Assembly (NCBI GenBank): GCA_951640165.1
Contig: OX621245.1
Coordinates: 24,978,330-25,042,329, forward strand
DNA length: 64,000 nt
Reading direction: 5' to 3'
DNA from: Pseudoips prasinana
Lineage: Eukaryota > Arthropoda > Insecta > Lepidoptera > Nolidae
Position numbers and translations under genes: made by a program. Shown piece after piece: positions 31,901 to 34,352 of the stretch; position 1 is the first letter of the stretch; the number at the start of each line of letters is the position of its first letter. A model generated the notes under the pieces. The model saw only the letters and a program-made list of their open reading frames with translations, was not told the DNA's origin and did no database searches.

Positions 31901-32510
31901 TTTATTAAATTGAAAAAGTCACTTACCAATGTTGCAAATTCAGATTGAGCTGTTGGAAGAAATAACAATAATATTAATTAAGAGTACTAAGCCAAGCCAA
32001 CGCAATTTTTATGTAAACACTTTGGCCATGACTCGTGTTCTTAAGAACTTAGACAATAAGGGCTATTTTAGTAGTACAAATGTTTCTATCGTCTGTGTTA
32101 TTAAGCGATACTTTTTACAGTAAAAAGTCACTGAAAGAAACAAAACACTGTCAAGGTCGAATTTTGAATTTAAAGAGATCGAACACTGATTCCGAAATTA
32201 AAATGATTTCTGTTTCTAGAAACGCCAGCACATCAAGCTACCCCAAATTTCCCCAATTGAAAGTGAACCTAATGCTTTTGTGATAAAGTTGAAAATCTAT
32301 AAAAGAAATTTGACAGATCGGGGTAGCTGAATGTGCTGGCGCCTGTACAAAGTGTACATAAATATAAAAGACTATGATTAATAGTAATATAAAAATAAAA
32401 GTTTATATAAATAATAATATAAAACTATAGAAATAGTTACCCGATGCATGTTGTAAATCAGAGCACATTAAACATCCAATTAAAAATAGTGTCCAAAATG
32501 CGACGTCCAT
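7768..32510 (-). CDS. Short fibrillar-type collagen (signal peptide, Gly-X-Y, COLFI), 15 exons
   Basis: Fifteen minus-strand exons join to 1125 nt, 374 residues: 32441-32510, 31923-31949, 29986-30002, 27639-27686, 27374-27418, 26261-26302, 25550-25594, 24625-24678, 24265-24306, 20947-21003, 16805-16889, 11913-11975, 10014-10177, 8977-9189, 7768-7920. All junctions are GT-AG and in phase. Residues 1 to about 20 are a signal peptide (AFWTLFLIGCLMC core). Residues 42-167 are interrupted Gly-X-Y with KGD and KGE triplets. Residues about 168-374 match the fibrillar C-propeptide domain (VYCNM, ETC, IRYNCENS, FNYTVPETTDGC, RLPITDI). Predicted role: secreted extracellular-matrix protein. COLFI cysteines 2 and 3 and the calcium loop are missing; Cys172 after the helix is extra. 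Sequons at N215 and N313. The domain calls are firm; small exons could be missing, especially between exons 1 and 4. Confidence 0.85.
7985..8118. mobile_element. Palindromic TA-MITE copy 1
   Basis: Terminal CAGACGCCAGCACATCCAGC and its inverse, then CCCCAATCTGTCAAATTTC inside each arm, flanked by TA on both sides. The right terminus is mutated (GGCATCGG). It lies in the intron before collagen exon 15, 65 bp from the acceptor. The family has nine copies in this window. Confidence 0.75.
8242..8310. repeat. Perfect hairpin, 32-bp arms, 5-nt loop
   Basis: Arms 8242-8273 and 8279-8310 are exact reverse complements (32/32), loop TACAT. The arm begins ATTTGAATTTTATTAAAGCG. Intronic, AT-rich, no flanking target duplication noticed. 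Confidence 0.9.
8331..8545 (-). repeat. Dispersed repeat family B, minus strand
   Basis: Contains TTCATAGCCAAGTGCTCTTA, a TTAAGCGTTCGCAGTCAGT block and AACCATCTCGGTGGTTTAG; about 30% or more diverged from the 11455 copy by eye. Located in the last collagen intron. Confidence 0.55.
8556..8885 (+). repeat. Dispersed repeat family D, A-tailed
   Basis: Same order of blocks as the copy at 7383 (GAGAGGTAGGGCACAGCG, CAGGTCGCCAGAGCTCATCG, GGCGGCGGTGATCACTTACC), ending in an 11-nt A run at 8872-8882. Two copies in direct orientation lie within 1.2 kb of each other, both within or just beyond the 3' end of the collagen gene. Confidence 0.65.
8977..9189 (-). CDS. Collagen exon 14: COLFI core
   Basis: 213 nt, phase 0 at both ends, acceptor TTTCAG and donor GTAAGT. 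Encodes residues 254-324. FQIEWLQKSSNSARQTIRYN corresponds to the family block around NITYHCKNS (the N-glycosylation sequon of that block is lost here), and SPFNYTVPETTDGCS corresponds to the RFTYTV-EDGC block. Cys277 and Cys323 are COLFI Cys6 and Cys7, an intrachain pair in vertebrate C-propeptides. Confidence 0.9.
9221..9325 (+). mobile_element. RTE LINE 3' ORF fragment
   Basis: TTCGAGTGGCGACCACGAAC, GGAAGACGCAGCTTGG and GGTGGACTGACAATCTTGGG match the C-terminal ORF segment of the RTE element at 43703-46870 (there GTTCTCGAGTGGCGACCACG). The insertion starts about 30 bp upstream of the exon 14 acceptor on the gene strand. Confidence 0.7.
9682..9916 (+). repeat. Dispersed repeat family B
   Basis: Starts TTATCGTATGGGCTGTGG, contains GACAGCTTAACGTGCCTTCC, ACCGCGAGCCTAGTTGCTTA and ends TGAGAGCATCTAGCTAT. 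Intronic, sense-opposite to collagen. Confidence 0.65.
10014..10177 (-). CDS. Collagen exon 13: COLFI N-terminal part
   Basis: 164 nt, enters with one borrowed nucleotide and ends phase 0; acceptor TTTACAG, donor GTAAGT. Residues 199-253 include GIYEIGYGDTTFEVYCNMTT and FETC. VYCNM and ETC are the Cys4 and Cys5 landmarks. In the family the segment between the leading Gly-x-Tyr and the VFCNM block carries a calcium loop with Cys3; here it is shorter by about four residues and has neither. A 16-residue basic stretch (NKARSLKIDKKNP) follows. Confidence 0.9.
10209..10890. other. Intronic, no named feature
   Basis: AT-rich with a possible fragment of a dispersed repeat at 10430-10555 (GTGCGTTGCCGGCCCCAGGG). 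No exon-like open segment with collagen or COLFI signature was found. Confidence 0.4.
10899..11016. mobile_element. Palindromic TA-MITE copy 2 (short)
   Basis: Flanked by TA at 10897-10898 and 11017-11018; 118 bp, the shortest full copy, with an internal deletion near ATAACAAGCGCATAAGG compared with the others. Confidence 0.75.
11030..11152 (+). repeat. Family E repeat (SINE/LINE 3' end type)
   Basis: GGTAGGCAGCGGTTTGCTG, CCCTGGCATTGCTTTGTCC and CCACCAGGTGGGCCGTTAGC then AGCAATAAAAAAAG tail. This is a very common lepidopteran retroposon 3' segment. A more diverged relative is at 40430. Confidence 0.6.
11160..11345 (+). mobile_element. SINE S1, B box damaged
   Basis: Head CACGAGTAGCGCAGCTGTTA, then GTGTTCCGGATTTCCGCAC where the B box should be, then TATTTGTGTGACCCATATTT and TTGTCAAGTATCCCGCGACA. 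Follows the family E element after only a few bases. Confidence 0.7.
11455..11697 (+). repeat. Dispersed repeat family B, best copy
   Basis: Longest copy here: TTATCGTATGGGCAGTGGTG, CAAGCCGCCCATTAGGCCTC, GACCGAGAGCTTAACGTGCC, ACCCATCTATGGACTGACTG and CATCTGGCTATGAGCGCCT. No open frame or tRNA-like promoter is evident. Confidence 0.7.
11913..11975 (-). CDS. Collagen exon 12: helix-COLFI linker
   Basis: 63 nt with acceptor TTTTCGCAG and donor GTAGGT, phase 1 to phase 1. Residues 178-198 read EDDPETTTITCELHSENSDP. Cys188 is COLFI Cys1. The family normally has a second cysteine three to four residues later (TCRDLKMC type); here that position is occupied by His-Ser. Confidence 0.85.
12148..12335 (+). 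repeat. Dispersed repeat family C
   Basis: TGTCGGTATCACACCCCCGT, CCTCGGAAAACACTTAAACC and GTGTTTGTGCACATACTTGT. It directly abuts the 5' end of the decayed LINE that follows. Confidence 0.6.
12410..13610 (+). pseudogene. LINE ORF1 (CxxC start), disrupted
   Basis: ATG at 12410 opens FTLKCNSCNIIIDEVL, a CxxC-type start, followed by an in-frame TAG at 12491-12493 and a frame change. The frame resumes at 12495 (SSFSSEEIKQSKSLLFDAVP, NRDVEDIIALLKVTDPDKVP), has a TAG at 12699-12701, and continues to KLLKDLVTLQNDVDKVKSTF, a likely coiled coil. Around 13276-13390 the apparent coding frame shifts and returns (SPLFITNIHKDTSQKDIIDY). The end ITVQSRGK to LWPQGVLFRRF is typical of LINE ORF1 proteins. At least one frameshift and two stops make it dead. 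Confidence 0.75.
13594..14652 (+). CDS. LINE ORF2 APE endonuclease domain (truncated)
   Basis: 352-residue open frame, overlapping the ORF1 stop in a different frame (ATGTGTGATGA context), a usual LINE coupling. Endonuclease motifs are in order: KIATYNCKNV (Asn), ALQETWLL (Glu), VVSLYMATD, VLGDFNAHPNE (Asp, Asn), WLDHCLV and WSDHFPL (Asp-His). The frame ends at NNVQGWNTY, where related ORF2 proteins continue into the RT linker. The catalytic domain itself looks intact, but without RT the copy cannot mobilise itself. Confidence 0.85.
   Translation: MQLMCDDKSYKIATYNCKNVKRSLESIRELCASYDIVALQETWLLPEDISYLTSVDRDFARVGTSAVDTSKGMLLGRPHGGVALLWRKSVFSNVLVVSCDNPRVCAIKIMMQNKAVLVVSLYMATDQADNLVEFTDCLGLVSAIIDTEEIDSAFVLGDFNAHPNEPFYDELMNFCKECNLTCVDIEQLGLNSRSYTFVSEGHDTTRWLDHCLVTESALKTVTNVHINYDVLWSDHFPLCISCNFDHLNPKIFSNAMSSENVTTCVAWGDRKPPQIAQYTKYCNSRLRLIDFPSVFRECGDKMCTNSHHKVIIDRMYNDIVTALCDSSMASKRPQQRGSGRRKENNVQGWNTY
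14780..15776 (+). pseudogene. LINE ORF2 reverse transcriptase remnant
   Basis: DMSKAFDMVSYDILWLKLRD (RT motif with catalytic Asp), CGVRQGGLTSPRLFNFYINE, then in a shifted frame SFADDMALFSASV (catalytic FADD), then from 15204 the thumb and C-terminus NHFKYLGHILTVDLRDDTDM, VKITLFKAYCTSLYTCSL and NNAFRTLLRLPRYCSASGMF. Stops and frameshifts at 15062, near 15160 and near 15180 break it. Confidence 0.85.
16047..16250 (+). repeat. Dispersed repeat family B
   Basis: TTATCGTATGGGCAGTGGTT, CCGGCTGCTCAACGTGCCTT and ACCGCGAGCCTAGTTGCTTA. Carries an insertion of AAAAAATCACATCATATTTGG-like sequence before the ACCCA block. Confidence 0.6.
16540..16712 (+). mobile_element. CR1/jockey-type LINE 3' UTR fragment
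   Basis: Contains CGCTTTTAGCGACAAGGCGG and ends GGTGTGCAATAAAGAGTTAT, the same 3' terminus seen in reverse at 50532. Nothing coding is left. An imperfect hairpin (GCATTTCTACAACTG against CAGTTGCAGAAATGC) lies just upstream at about 16408. Confidence 0.6.
16805..16889 (-). CDS. Collagen exon 11: last Gly-X-Y triplets and linker
   Basis: 85 nt, phase 0 to phase 1; acceptor TTTTCAG, donor GTATTT. Encodes GNNGAIGSQGRPGLDGQP, the last six triplets, then EKEECVIVTP. The donor is weaker than the others; without splicing the frame would stop five nucleotides later (TAA), so this exon could also supply a terminator in an intron-retained form. The one-base overhang G plus AG of exon 12 gives Glu. Cys172 has no counterpart among the eight standard COLFI cysteines. 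Confidence 0.85.
16913..17106 (+). repeat. Family A2 dispersed repeat
   Basis: Starts ACTAGCTGTGCCCCGCGG, runs through TATAGCCAATGTGTTAATCC and AAAATCGCTCCAGCCGTTTA and ends CGCCTTTATAATATTAGTGT. Nearly identical organisation to the copy at 23589; a diverged copy is at 28553. It begins just after the exon 11 acceptor region. Confidence 0.65.
17295..17330. repeat. Perfect hairpin, 16-bp arms, 4-nt loop
   Basis: Arms AGCTTTAAACTATTCA and TGAATAGTTTAAAGCT, loop AAAA. Located in the insert between two oppositely oriented tRNA-like pieces. Confidence 0.85.
17478..17549 (+). ncRNA. 72-nt tRNA-shaped sequence (pseudo-tRNA or SINE head)
   Basis: GTGCGGTGGCGGAGCGGTTA forms acceptor and D-arm, GGGG-CCGGATA-CCCC forms an anticodon arm with GGA in the anticodon position, and GTGGGTTCGATTCTCAC is a perfect T-arm; CCCGCAC closes the acceptor stem with one mismatch. 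Position 33 is C rather than U and the variable loop is too short for tRNA-Ser, so it is probably not a functional tRNA. Flanks form an inverted repeat (ATTGTATAAATT and AATTTATACAATTCATT). A truncated inverted copy of the right end lies at about 17250-17290. Confidence 0.5.
17878..18250 (+). mobile_element. 5'-truncated RTE LINE with 11-bp TSD
   Basis: 373 bp, beginning TCAAGGTTACCCAAAGAGC and ending in (GAT)n. It is flanked by AGGTCTGTTGC at 17867-17877 and 18251-18261. Coding remnant: ERAMVGVSLRDRIRNVEIRS and AKLKWQWAGHIARRADGRWG, then GRPPTSWTDDL, broken near 18140 by a single-base loss. By eye it is very close to the intact element at 43703-46870, so it is a young offspring of that family. 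Confidence 0.9.
18698..18831. mobile_element. Palindromic TA-MITE copy 3, empty site known
   Basis: CAGACGCCAGCACATCAAGT to GGCGTCTG, between TA at 18696-18697 and TA at 18832-18833. The duplicate unit near 19010 reads TTATGTATGTAGG where this copy reads TTATGTA-element-TACGTAGG, showing a TA target duplication and hence Tc1/mariner-type integration. Confidence 0.85.
19041..19545. other. Intronic AT-rich sequence, nothing recognised
   Basis: No collagen-like exon, repeat boundary or RNA signature found. One 148-residue open frame overlapping its end is AT-rich and continues into a family A1 repeat; I do not treat it as a gene. Confidence 0.4.
19549..19907 (-). repeat. Family A1 repeat with two internal flip-backs
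   Basis: Reverse complement starts CTAGCTGTGCCCCTCGATTT and runs to CAATTTTGACTTTCCTCCAA. Between 19609 and 19691 the normal order is interrupted by two consecutive hairpins: AAGGATACTTGGGGC against its inverse (2-nt loop), and GGCTTCGATATCGATTGTAG against its inverse (19/20, 8-nt loop). Confidence 0.8.
19908..20940. other. Intron sequence, no gene seen
   Basis: About 1 kb. The part 19930-20110 (GGCAAAGGAGCGCAGAGATT) has slightly higher GC and could be an old repeat, but I could not match it to another copy here. Confidence 0.4.
20947..21003 (-). CDS. Collagen exon 10: Gly-X-Y with 4-residue interruption
   Basis: 57 nt, phase 0, acceptor TTTTTTGCAG, donor GTAAGA. Peptide GLNQLKAGEPGEKGYSGDK: after GLN the residues QLKA break the triplet register, then four clean triplets follow. 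Confidence 0.9.
21090..21415 (+). repeat. Family A1 repeat, complete reference copy
   Basis: ACTAGCTGTGCCCCGCGGTT, CACAGTTCCTCCCCCGTAGG, TGATAGCGTGATAATATGTA, TTTAGCCCGGACATACATAC, GGCTTCGATATCGATTGTAG and AGTACAGTTTTGACTTTCC, ending near ATGTATAGATAAATG. It starts about 90 bp upstream of the exon 10 acceptor. Confidence 0.65.
21420..22620. other. Intron sequence; one small ORF, otherwise nothing
   Basis: Very AT-rich. Apart from the small frame at 22142-22297 I saw no feature. AATAA-type runs make splice prediction unreliable here. Confidence 0.4.
22142..22297 (+). CDS. Small CxxC open frame, possible LINE ORF1 start
   Basis: 51 codons plus TGA. The start MTSLQCVNCNIRLPRLRRQT resembles in layout the ORF1 start FTLKCNSCNIIID of the LINE at 12410 (Cys-x-x-Cys within the first dozen residues). 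A short hydrophobic stretch VALCYVIIIVWY precedes the stop. It may be the 5' remnant of another LINE or chance; no host function is suggested. Confidence 0.3.
   Translation: MTSLQCVNCNIRLPRLRRQTLSEESEVLNKPNVALCYVIIIVWYLYEDILR
22622..22856 (-). mobile_element. tRNA-derived SINE S2, minus strand
   Basis: Reverse complement shows AGCCACCGTAGCCTAGTTGG (A-box-like), TGGGTTCGAATCCTGG (B box), AATATTTGTGTGATGAGCAC, and the body ending CCATAGTACAAGCTTTGCTT and TTGGGGCTAGG. Copies of the same body are at 38217 (plus) and 52545 (minus), with a different head. Confidence 0.7.
22945..23290 (+). repeat. Dispersed repeat family F, copy 1
   Basis: TACAGTATCTTTATTACTTA, GGCAGTAAGAGTGATTTTTG, CTTAAAATAAAACTGGCTAT and AACACGAAATTTTACTAGCG. 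The second copy at 29065 has the same orientation and order; the two share about 240 bp with roughly 10 percent differences by eye. Confidence 0.7.
23589..23781 (+). repeat. Family A2 repeat
   Basis: ACTAGCTGTGCCCCGCGGTT to CGCCTTTATAATATTAGTGT; includes CACACTCACACAGTCACACA. The element has the same two ends as the 16913 copy, which supports a defined-length unit of about 193 bp. Confidence 0.65.
23854..24070 (+). repeat. Dispersed repeat family B
   Basis: TTATCGTATGGGCAGTGGTT, CCGACAGCTTAACGTGCCCT, ACCGCGAGCCTAGTTGATTA, ending CTTCTAGCTATGAGCGCCT. A CAAGCCGCCC block is missing, replaced by GGCCGACCCACAGTACACAG. Confidence 0.6.
24265..24306 (-). CDS. Collagen exon 9: interrupted Gly-X-Y
   Basis: 42 nt, phase 0, acceptor TTTTCAG, donor GTAAAT. 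Peptide GIPGGTTKGDRGLQ. The 14 residues cannot be whole triplets; an extra two residues sit around GGTTK. Confidence 0.9.
24430..24562 (-). mobile_element. tRNA-SINE fragment, minus strand
   Basis: Reverse complement: GTGTGAAGCAACGGTTAAGA, TGGGTTCGATTCCCACCC (B box) and TTTGTGTGAATCATAATTAG, then CCTGAGTCTGGATGA. Mixed S1/S2 character; located in the 318-bp intron between exons 8 and 9, where it makes up much of the sequence. Confidence 0.6.
24625..24678 (-). CDS. Collagen exon 8: six Gly-X-Y triplets
   Basis: 54 nt, the classical fibrillar-collagen exon size, phase 0. Peptide GIDGDRGIKGEKGEKGSQ, uninterrupted, with two KGE pairs. Acceptor CCCTAG, donor GTAAGT. Confidence 0.95.
24929..25063. 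mobile_element. Palindromic TA-MITE copy 4
   Basis: Both termini intact (CAGACGCCAGCACATCCAGC and GTGCTGGCGTCTG), TA at 24927-24928 and 25064-25065. Intron between exons 7 and 8. Confidence 0.8.
25070..25545. other. Intron, AT-rich, nothing seen
   Basis: No repeat or exon recognised between the MITE and exon 7. Confidence 0.4.
25550..25594 (-). CDS. Collagen exon 7: five Gly-X-Y triplets
   Basis: 45 nt, phase 0, GDKGQIGPPGRVGSK. Contains the only GPPG triplet. Acceptor TTTTAG, donor GTGAGT. Confidence 0.95.
25965..26165 (-). repeat. Dispersed repeat family B, minus
   Basis: GGTGCTTTGCGTTCACCGGC, TCTATAGATGGGTGACCGTT, GGGCGGTTTGAACAACTCTG and ACCACTGCCGATACGATAA. Ends 95 bp from exon 6. Confidence 0.6.
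26261..26302 (-). CDS. Collagen exon 6: interrupted Gly-X-Y
   Basis: 42 nt, phase 0, GDKGFPGNPTTGLQ; TT between GNP and GLQ is a two-residue imperfection. Acceptor TTTAACAG, donor GTATTA. Confidence 0.9.
26543..26625. repeat. Two adjacent related hairpins
   Basis: Hairpin 1 arms 26543-26563 and 26566-26586 (20/21). Hairpin 2 arms 26584-26603 and 26606-26625 (19/20). Both arms contain ACAAACTGAGAGT and both loops are 2 nt; the two hairpins overlap by three bases. A further CCCAGTTTGTCAG follows at 26630. Confidence 0.85.
26640..27370. other. Intron, no gene seen
   Basis: AT-rich; two overlapping open frames on opposite strands (about 81-94 residues) lack any recognisable domain and are best explained by base composition. 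Confidence 0.4.
27374..27418 (-). CDS. Collagen exon 5: five Gly-X-Y triplets
   Basis: 45 nt, phase 0, GKQGPMGERGISGEK, uninterrupted. PMGER resembles, but is not, a known integrin-binding GxxGER sequence. Acceptor TTTCAG, donor GTAAGT. Confidence 0.95.
27639..27686 (-). CDS. Collagen exon 4: start of the triple helix
   Basis: 48 nt, phase 0, RLRGPKGDKGEKSLLK. Three triplets GPK GDK GEK then SLLK interruption. Acceptor ATTTCAG, donor GTAAGT. Confidence 0.9.
27690..28375. other. Intron, nothing recognised
   Basis: Only short AT-rich inverted motifs such as CAGTTTCAATTGAAACTG at about 28067. No repeat family match. Confidence 0.4.
28378..28414. repeat. Perfect hairpin, 16-bp arms, 5-nt loop
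   Basis: AACAGAATCTGATATC and GATATCAGATTCTGTT around GTACG. Confidence 0.85.
28553..28737 (+). repeat. Family A2 repeat, diverged
   Basis: TACTAGCCATACGCCGCATT at the left and TCTCGCATTTATAATATTAG at the right; the middle (ATATAAGCTATATTACTACA) differs strongly from the 16913 and 23589 copies. Confidence 0.5.
29065..29310 (+). repeat. Dispersed repeat family F, copy 2
   Basis: Matches the copy at 22945 from ACAGTATCTTTATTACTTAG to AAATTTTACTAGCGGTACGA; lacks the CCCACAGATTACC segment present there. Confidence 0.7.
29490..29720 (-). repeat. Dispersed repeat family C, minus
   Basis: In reverse complement: GGCGGTAATATACCCCCGTG, CCACGGAAAGCACGTAAAGC, TTGCGCACACACTTGTGCGC and GCCGCCGTAGCCGAAATTTG. 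It neighbours a tRNA-SINE, the same pairing as at 3606-3960. Confidence 0.65.
29735..29815 (-). mobile_element. tRNA-derived SINE S3, minus
   Basis: Reverse complement has AGCGGTAGCCTGTTCAACCG, GGGTTCAAATCCCGGGTCGG (perfect B box and T-stem). Confidence 0.6.
29986..30002 (-). CDS. Collagen exon 3: 17-nt micro-exon
   Basis: Strong acceptor (TTATTTATTTTGCAG) and donor GTAAGT bracket ATATGAACGATATGACG. Used after one carried base it encodes x-M-N-D-M-T, leading into RLRG of exon 4. It joins in phase either to exon 1 directly or to the 27-nt form of exon 2. Confidence 0.6.
30580..31140 (+). pseudogene. CR1/jockey-type LINE C-terminal fragment
   Basis: KEVNILTVPSDLSIYIRIYC, HNINTRNKDKLAMPGFRVSK, TNKSFLGNCIRFYNKLPTRI match the C-terminal tail of LINE ORF2 proteins. 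A frameshift near 30910 precedes the remaining ARGYYTTKEYIDDKDAWRS. The 3' UTR follows to about 31140. It lies in the collagen intron between exons 2 and 3, antisense. Confidence 0.75.
31230..31460 (+). repeat. Dispersed repeat with GTTTCGCCGG/CCGGTGGTAG motifs
   Basis: ATGCCCGCTTGAGTATGTTT, GGGCCGTGTTGAAACCGGTA, GTAGGTGAACCCGCTGAGTT and CATTGGATCCGGTGGTAGCA are motifs I know from common lepidopteran repeats; only one copy is in this window. The 70-residue open frame is part of the repeat. Confidence 0.45.
31475..31735 (+). repeat. Dispersed repeat family G, short copy
   Basis: GACAATATGTAGTAAAATAT, TTGACAATAACTTAATACA, ATGTTCTGACTATTTACAAG and GTGAATAAAAACC. The copy at 62555 carries an additional roughly 330 bp before the GTTCTGACTATTTACAAGCG end. 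Confidence 0.6.
31923..31949 (-). CDS. Collagen exon 2: 23/27-nt cassette with tandem donors
   Basis: Acceptor TTTCTTCCAACAG. The best donor by sequence (GTAAGT after 31927) gives 23 nt, which would put exon 3 out of frame (TGA). Four bases further, GTGACT gives 27 nt, phase 1 to phase 1, encoding AQSEFATLVN with its neighbours and joining exon 3 in frame. Skipping the exon is also in frame. Either another exon is missing from the model or donor choice is regulated. Confidence 0.5.
   Translation of the reverse strand, partial: LNLNLQHW
32219..32345. mobile_element. Palindromic TA-MITE copy 5
   Basis: Left end mutated (GAAACGCCAGCAC), right end GCCTG-TA; a small deletion between the CCCC and AATTGAAAG motifs. 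First intron of the collagen gene, about 100 bp from exon 1. Confidence 0.7.
32441..32510 (-). CDS. Collagen exon 1: signal peptide
   Basis: ATG at 32508-32510 in context TTAAAATGG. Encodes MDVAFWTLFLIGCLMCSDLQ then HAS; a hydrophobic core of about 13 residues with small residues after it is a typical secretory signal. Donor GTAACT leaves one G. An upstream in-frame stop (TAA in ATTTAAAATGG context) fixes this start. Confidence 0.8.
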
Positions 32511-32527
32511 TTTAAATAAAGATAATC

Positions 32528-32569
32528 AACTGACTGGCTGGTACCGATCATAGTATGTATTTAATTATA
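32528..32569 (-). promoter_or_regulatory. Putative core promoter of the collagen gene
   Basis: TCAGTT at 32533-32528 fits the arthropod initiator consensus, giving a 5' UTR of about 21 nt. TATAAT at 32569-32564 lies about 33-38 bp upstream, slightly farther than ideal. Both motifs are common in AT-rich DNA. Confidence 0.35.
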
Positions 32570-32793
32570 GTTATAATTAATTTTTCCTTCTTTAATATTA
32601 ATGTGATTTTCCCTATACATTTGAATTGGATATGTAGGAGGCAAATAGAAGCAAACCTGTATATGGGAAGGTCACAAAGAAGTCCAAAAAGTATTCCGTA
32701 GAAAATGAATGTAGATTATTATTTTGTTTATTATCAGTGTAATATACTTGTTATGGCAAGAAATTCTAGCGAATGACGTTGACATAAAATGCA

Positions 32794-32928
32794 CAGACGC
32801 CAGCACATCCAGCTTCCCTAATCTGTCAAATTTCTTTTATAGATTTCCAACTTTATCACATTAGCATAAGGTTCACTTTCAATTGGGAAAATTTGACAGA
32901 TAGGGGTAGCTTGATGTGCTGGCGTCTG
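32794..32928. mobile_element. Palindromic TA-MITE copy 6
   Basis: Complete termini CAGACGCCAGCACATCCAGC and GGCGTCTG; flanks are CA and GA, so the TA duplication has decayed or been altered. It lies about 225 bp upstream of the proposed collagen transcription start. Confidence 0.7.
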
Positions 32929-32934
32929 GACTTT

Positions 32935-33540
32935 AACACTCTTATTTAAAATAATTCCTTGATCCGCCGCTTAACCATGTCTCAGCTAAACCCTGCTCAA
33001 CCACTTAAACCCCGCTCAACTATTTCTTTATTTAAAAACCCTACTTAAAGGTTTCTCAGCTAAGTAACGTCATTTTATTTTACACTGTCAACATTTCTGG
33101 GACTGGTATAGAGCTTGACCAAAATTAATCGACTAAATCGGATTATGTATCAAAACTTTATGATTTTCGCTCTATGGTAGACATGGAATGATAGATTTAT
33201 GATCGTAACAGTGCATTTTCAAGGACTATTGATTTTCTTCGGTGGATTTTGAAGTTTGTGATAAGATTCCAACAGGAATTCAGTATTTATTTAAAAATTA
33301 AAACGGTTAGTAACTTCAATAAAACCTCCATTCACAAACAAACGTCAAACAAAACGTCAGCTGATGCAAATAAAATCCGCCATATTTGAGCAAGGTTTAA
33401 ACCAGAAGACGACATGGTTTAAATTTTGACATGGCTTAACCGCGGGTCAAACTTAAATCGTGTTTTTAAATGAAAAATTTGATAAACCATGGTTGAGCGG
33501 CCGGCTTAAATTTAAGTAGCGTTTTTAAATAAGACTGTAA
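32935..33540. mobile_element. Possible 600-bp TIR element
   Basis: CTTATTTAAAATAATTCC with CCGCTTAACCATG at the left and, inverted at the right, CAACCATGG-type sequence with TTTTTAAATAAGACTG. Internal CTCAACCACTTAAACC and GCTCAACTATTTC motifs repeat. No transposase, target duplication not clear. Upstream of the collagen promoter. Confidence 0.35.
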
Positions 33541-33544
33541 GAAA

Positions 33545-33810
33545 CTACAAGCCTAGCCGTATGGTTTCCGCTAGCCGTGTGGTATCCGGCCACGAAAGAA
33601 CAACAGGGCCACTCCATACCAGCCCGTGGGTGTCGTAACAGGTGACTAAGGGATAGGTACACCAAGTAGTCGGACAGCAGCGACTCCTTAGTATAACTAC
33701 CGCCTAACCACCGTCACCAACTCGTATGCTCCCCTCCAAATGGCAAAGTTTTAGAAATCTTTGGGGAGGCCTATTTCCGGTAGTGGACAAAATCCGGCTG
33801 ATTATGATGA
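33545..33810 (+). mobile_element. Degenerate RTE LINE 3' end
   Basis: TTTAGAAATCTTTGGGGAGG, CCTATTTCCGGTAGTGGAC and CGGCTGATTATGATGA correspond to the ORF end and GAT-type tail of RTE elements (GAGATCTTTGAGGGAGGCC in the intact one). The preceding CCACTCCATACCAGCCCGTG block is an old LINE or repeat segment. Confidence 0.6.
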
Positions 33811-34289
33811 GCTGTTCTGGTGCTGGTCAAATAATTAATTATATAATTTTTTATTGATTTAAAAAAGAAGGAAGATTATGGCTATACTCGATTTCGATTA
33901 TTTGTTCGACGCTCATTTATTTTAATATTAAATAATAGTTAAAGTCAGTTATGTGTTAAAACAATAATTATTGAGTCATTAGTCGGAGGGCCACAGTTAG
34001 TTTGTGCATTTAAGTACAGTTGGACAGATTATAACAGTAAGATTTCCACCTACATGCGGAACCAAAACTAACCTCATTCTGAGCAATGATTTCTAACTTA
34101 GTCTAAGATTTCCCTGTCATTTGCTTTAAAGGCCCTCATTACGAGTACTAAGAACGTAATAACCGATATTTACCGCTTCAAATCCCGTTGAATCCACTAT
34201 TGAAGTGGTAAGATGGGATTAAAGTTAGATGAAAAGCGCACGAAATTTTCTTGGGTTTTTGCTTGTTGAACTTGTATTTTCAGTATTAG
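33811..34289. other. Intergenic, nothing recognised
   Basis: AT-rich spacer between the collagen 5' flank and the RTE element at 34348. No coding or RNA feature seen. Confidence 0.4.
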
Positions 34290-34352
34290 TGAACTAACTA
34301 AATTACTTTTGGGGGAACTAACTAAGTGAACTAACTAAATTACTTTTGGGGG
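34290..34352. repeat. 36-bp direct repeat at the RTE 5' junction
   Basis: GTGAACTAACTAAATTACTT plus TTGGGGG occurs at 34290-34316 and again at 34326-34352, separated by AACTAACTA. The second copy contains the left target duplication plus the first five G of the element. Confidence 0.85.
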
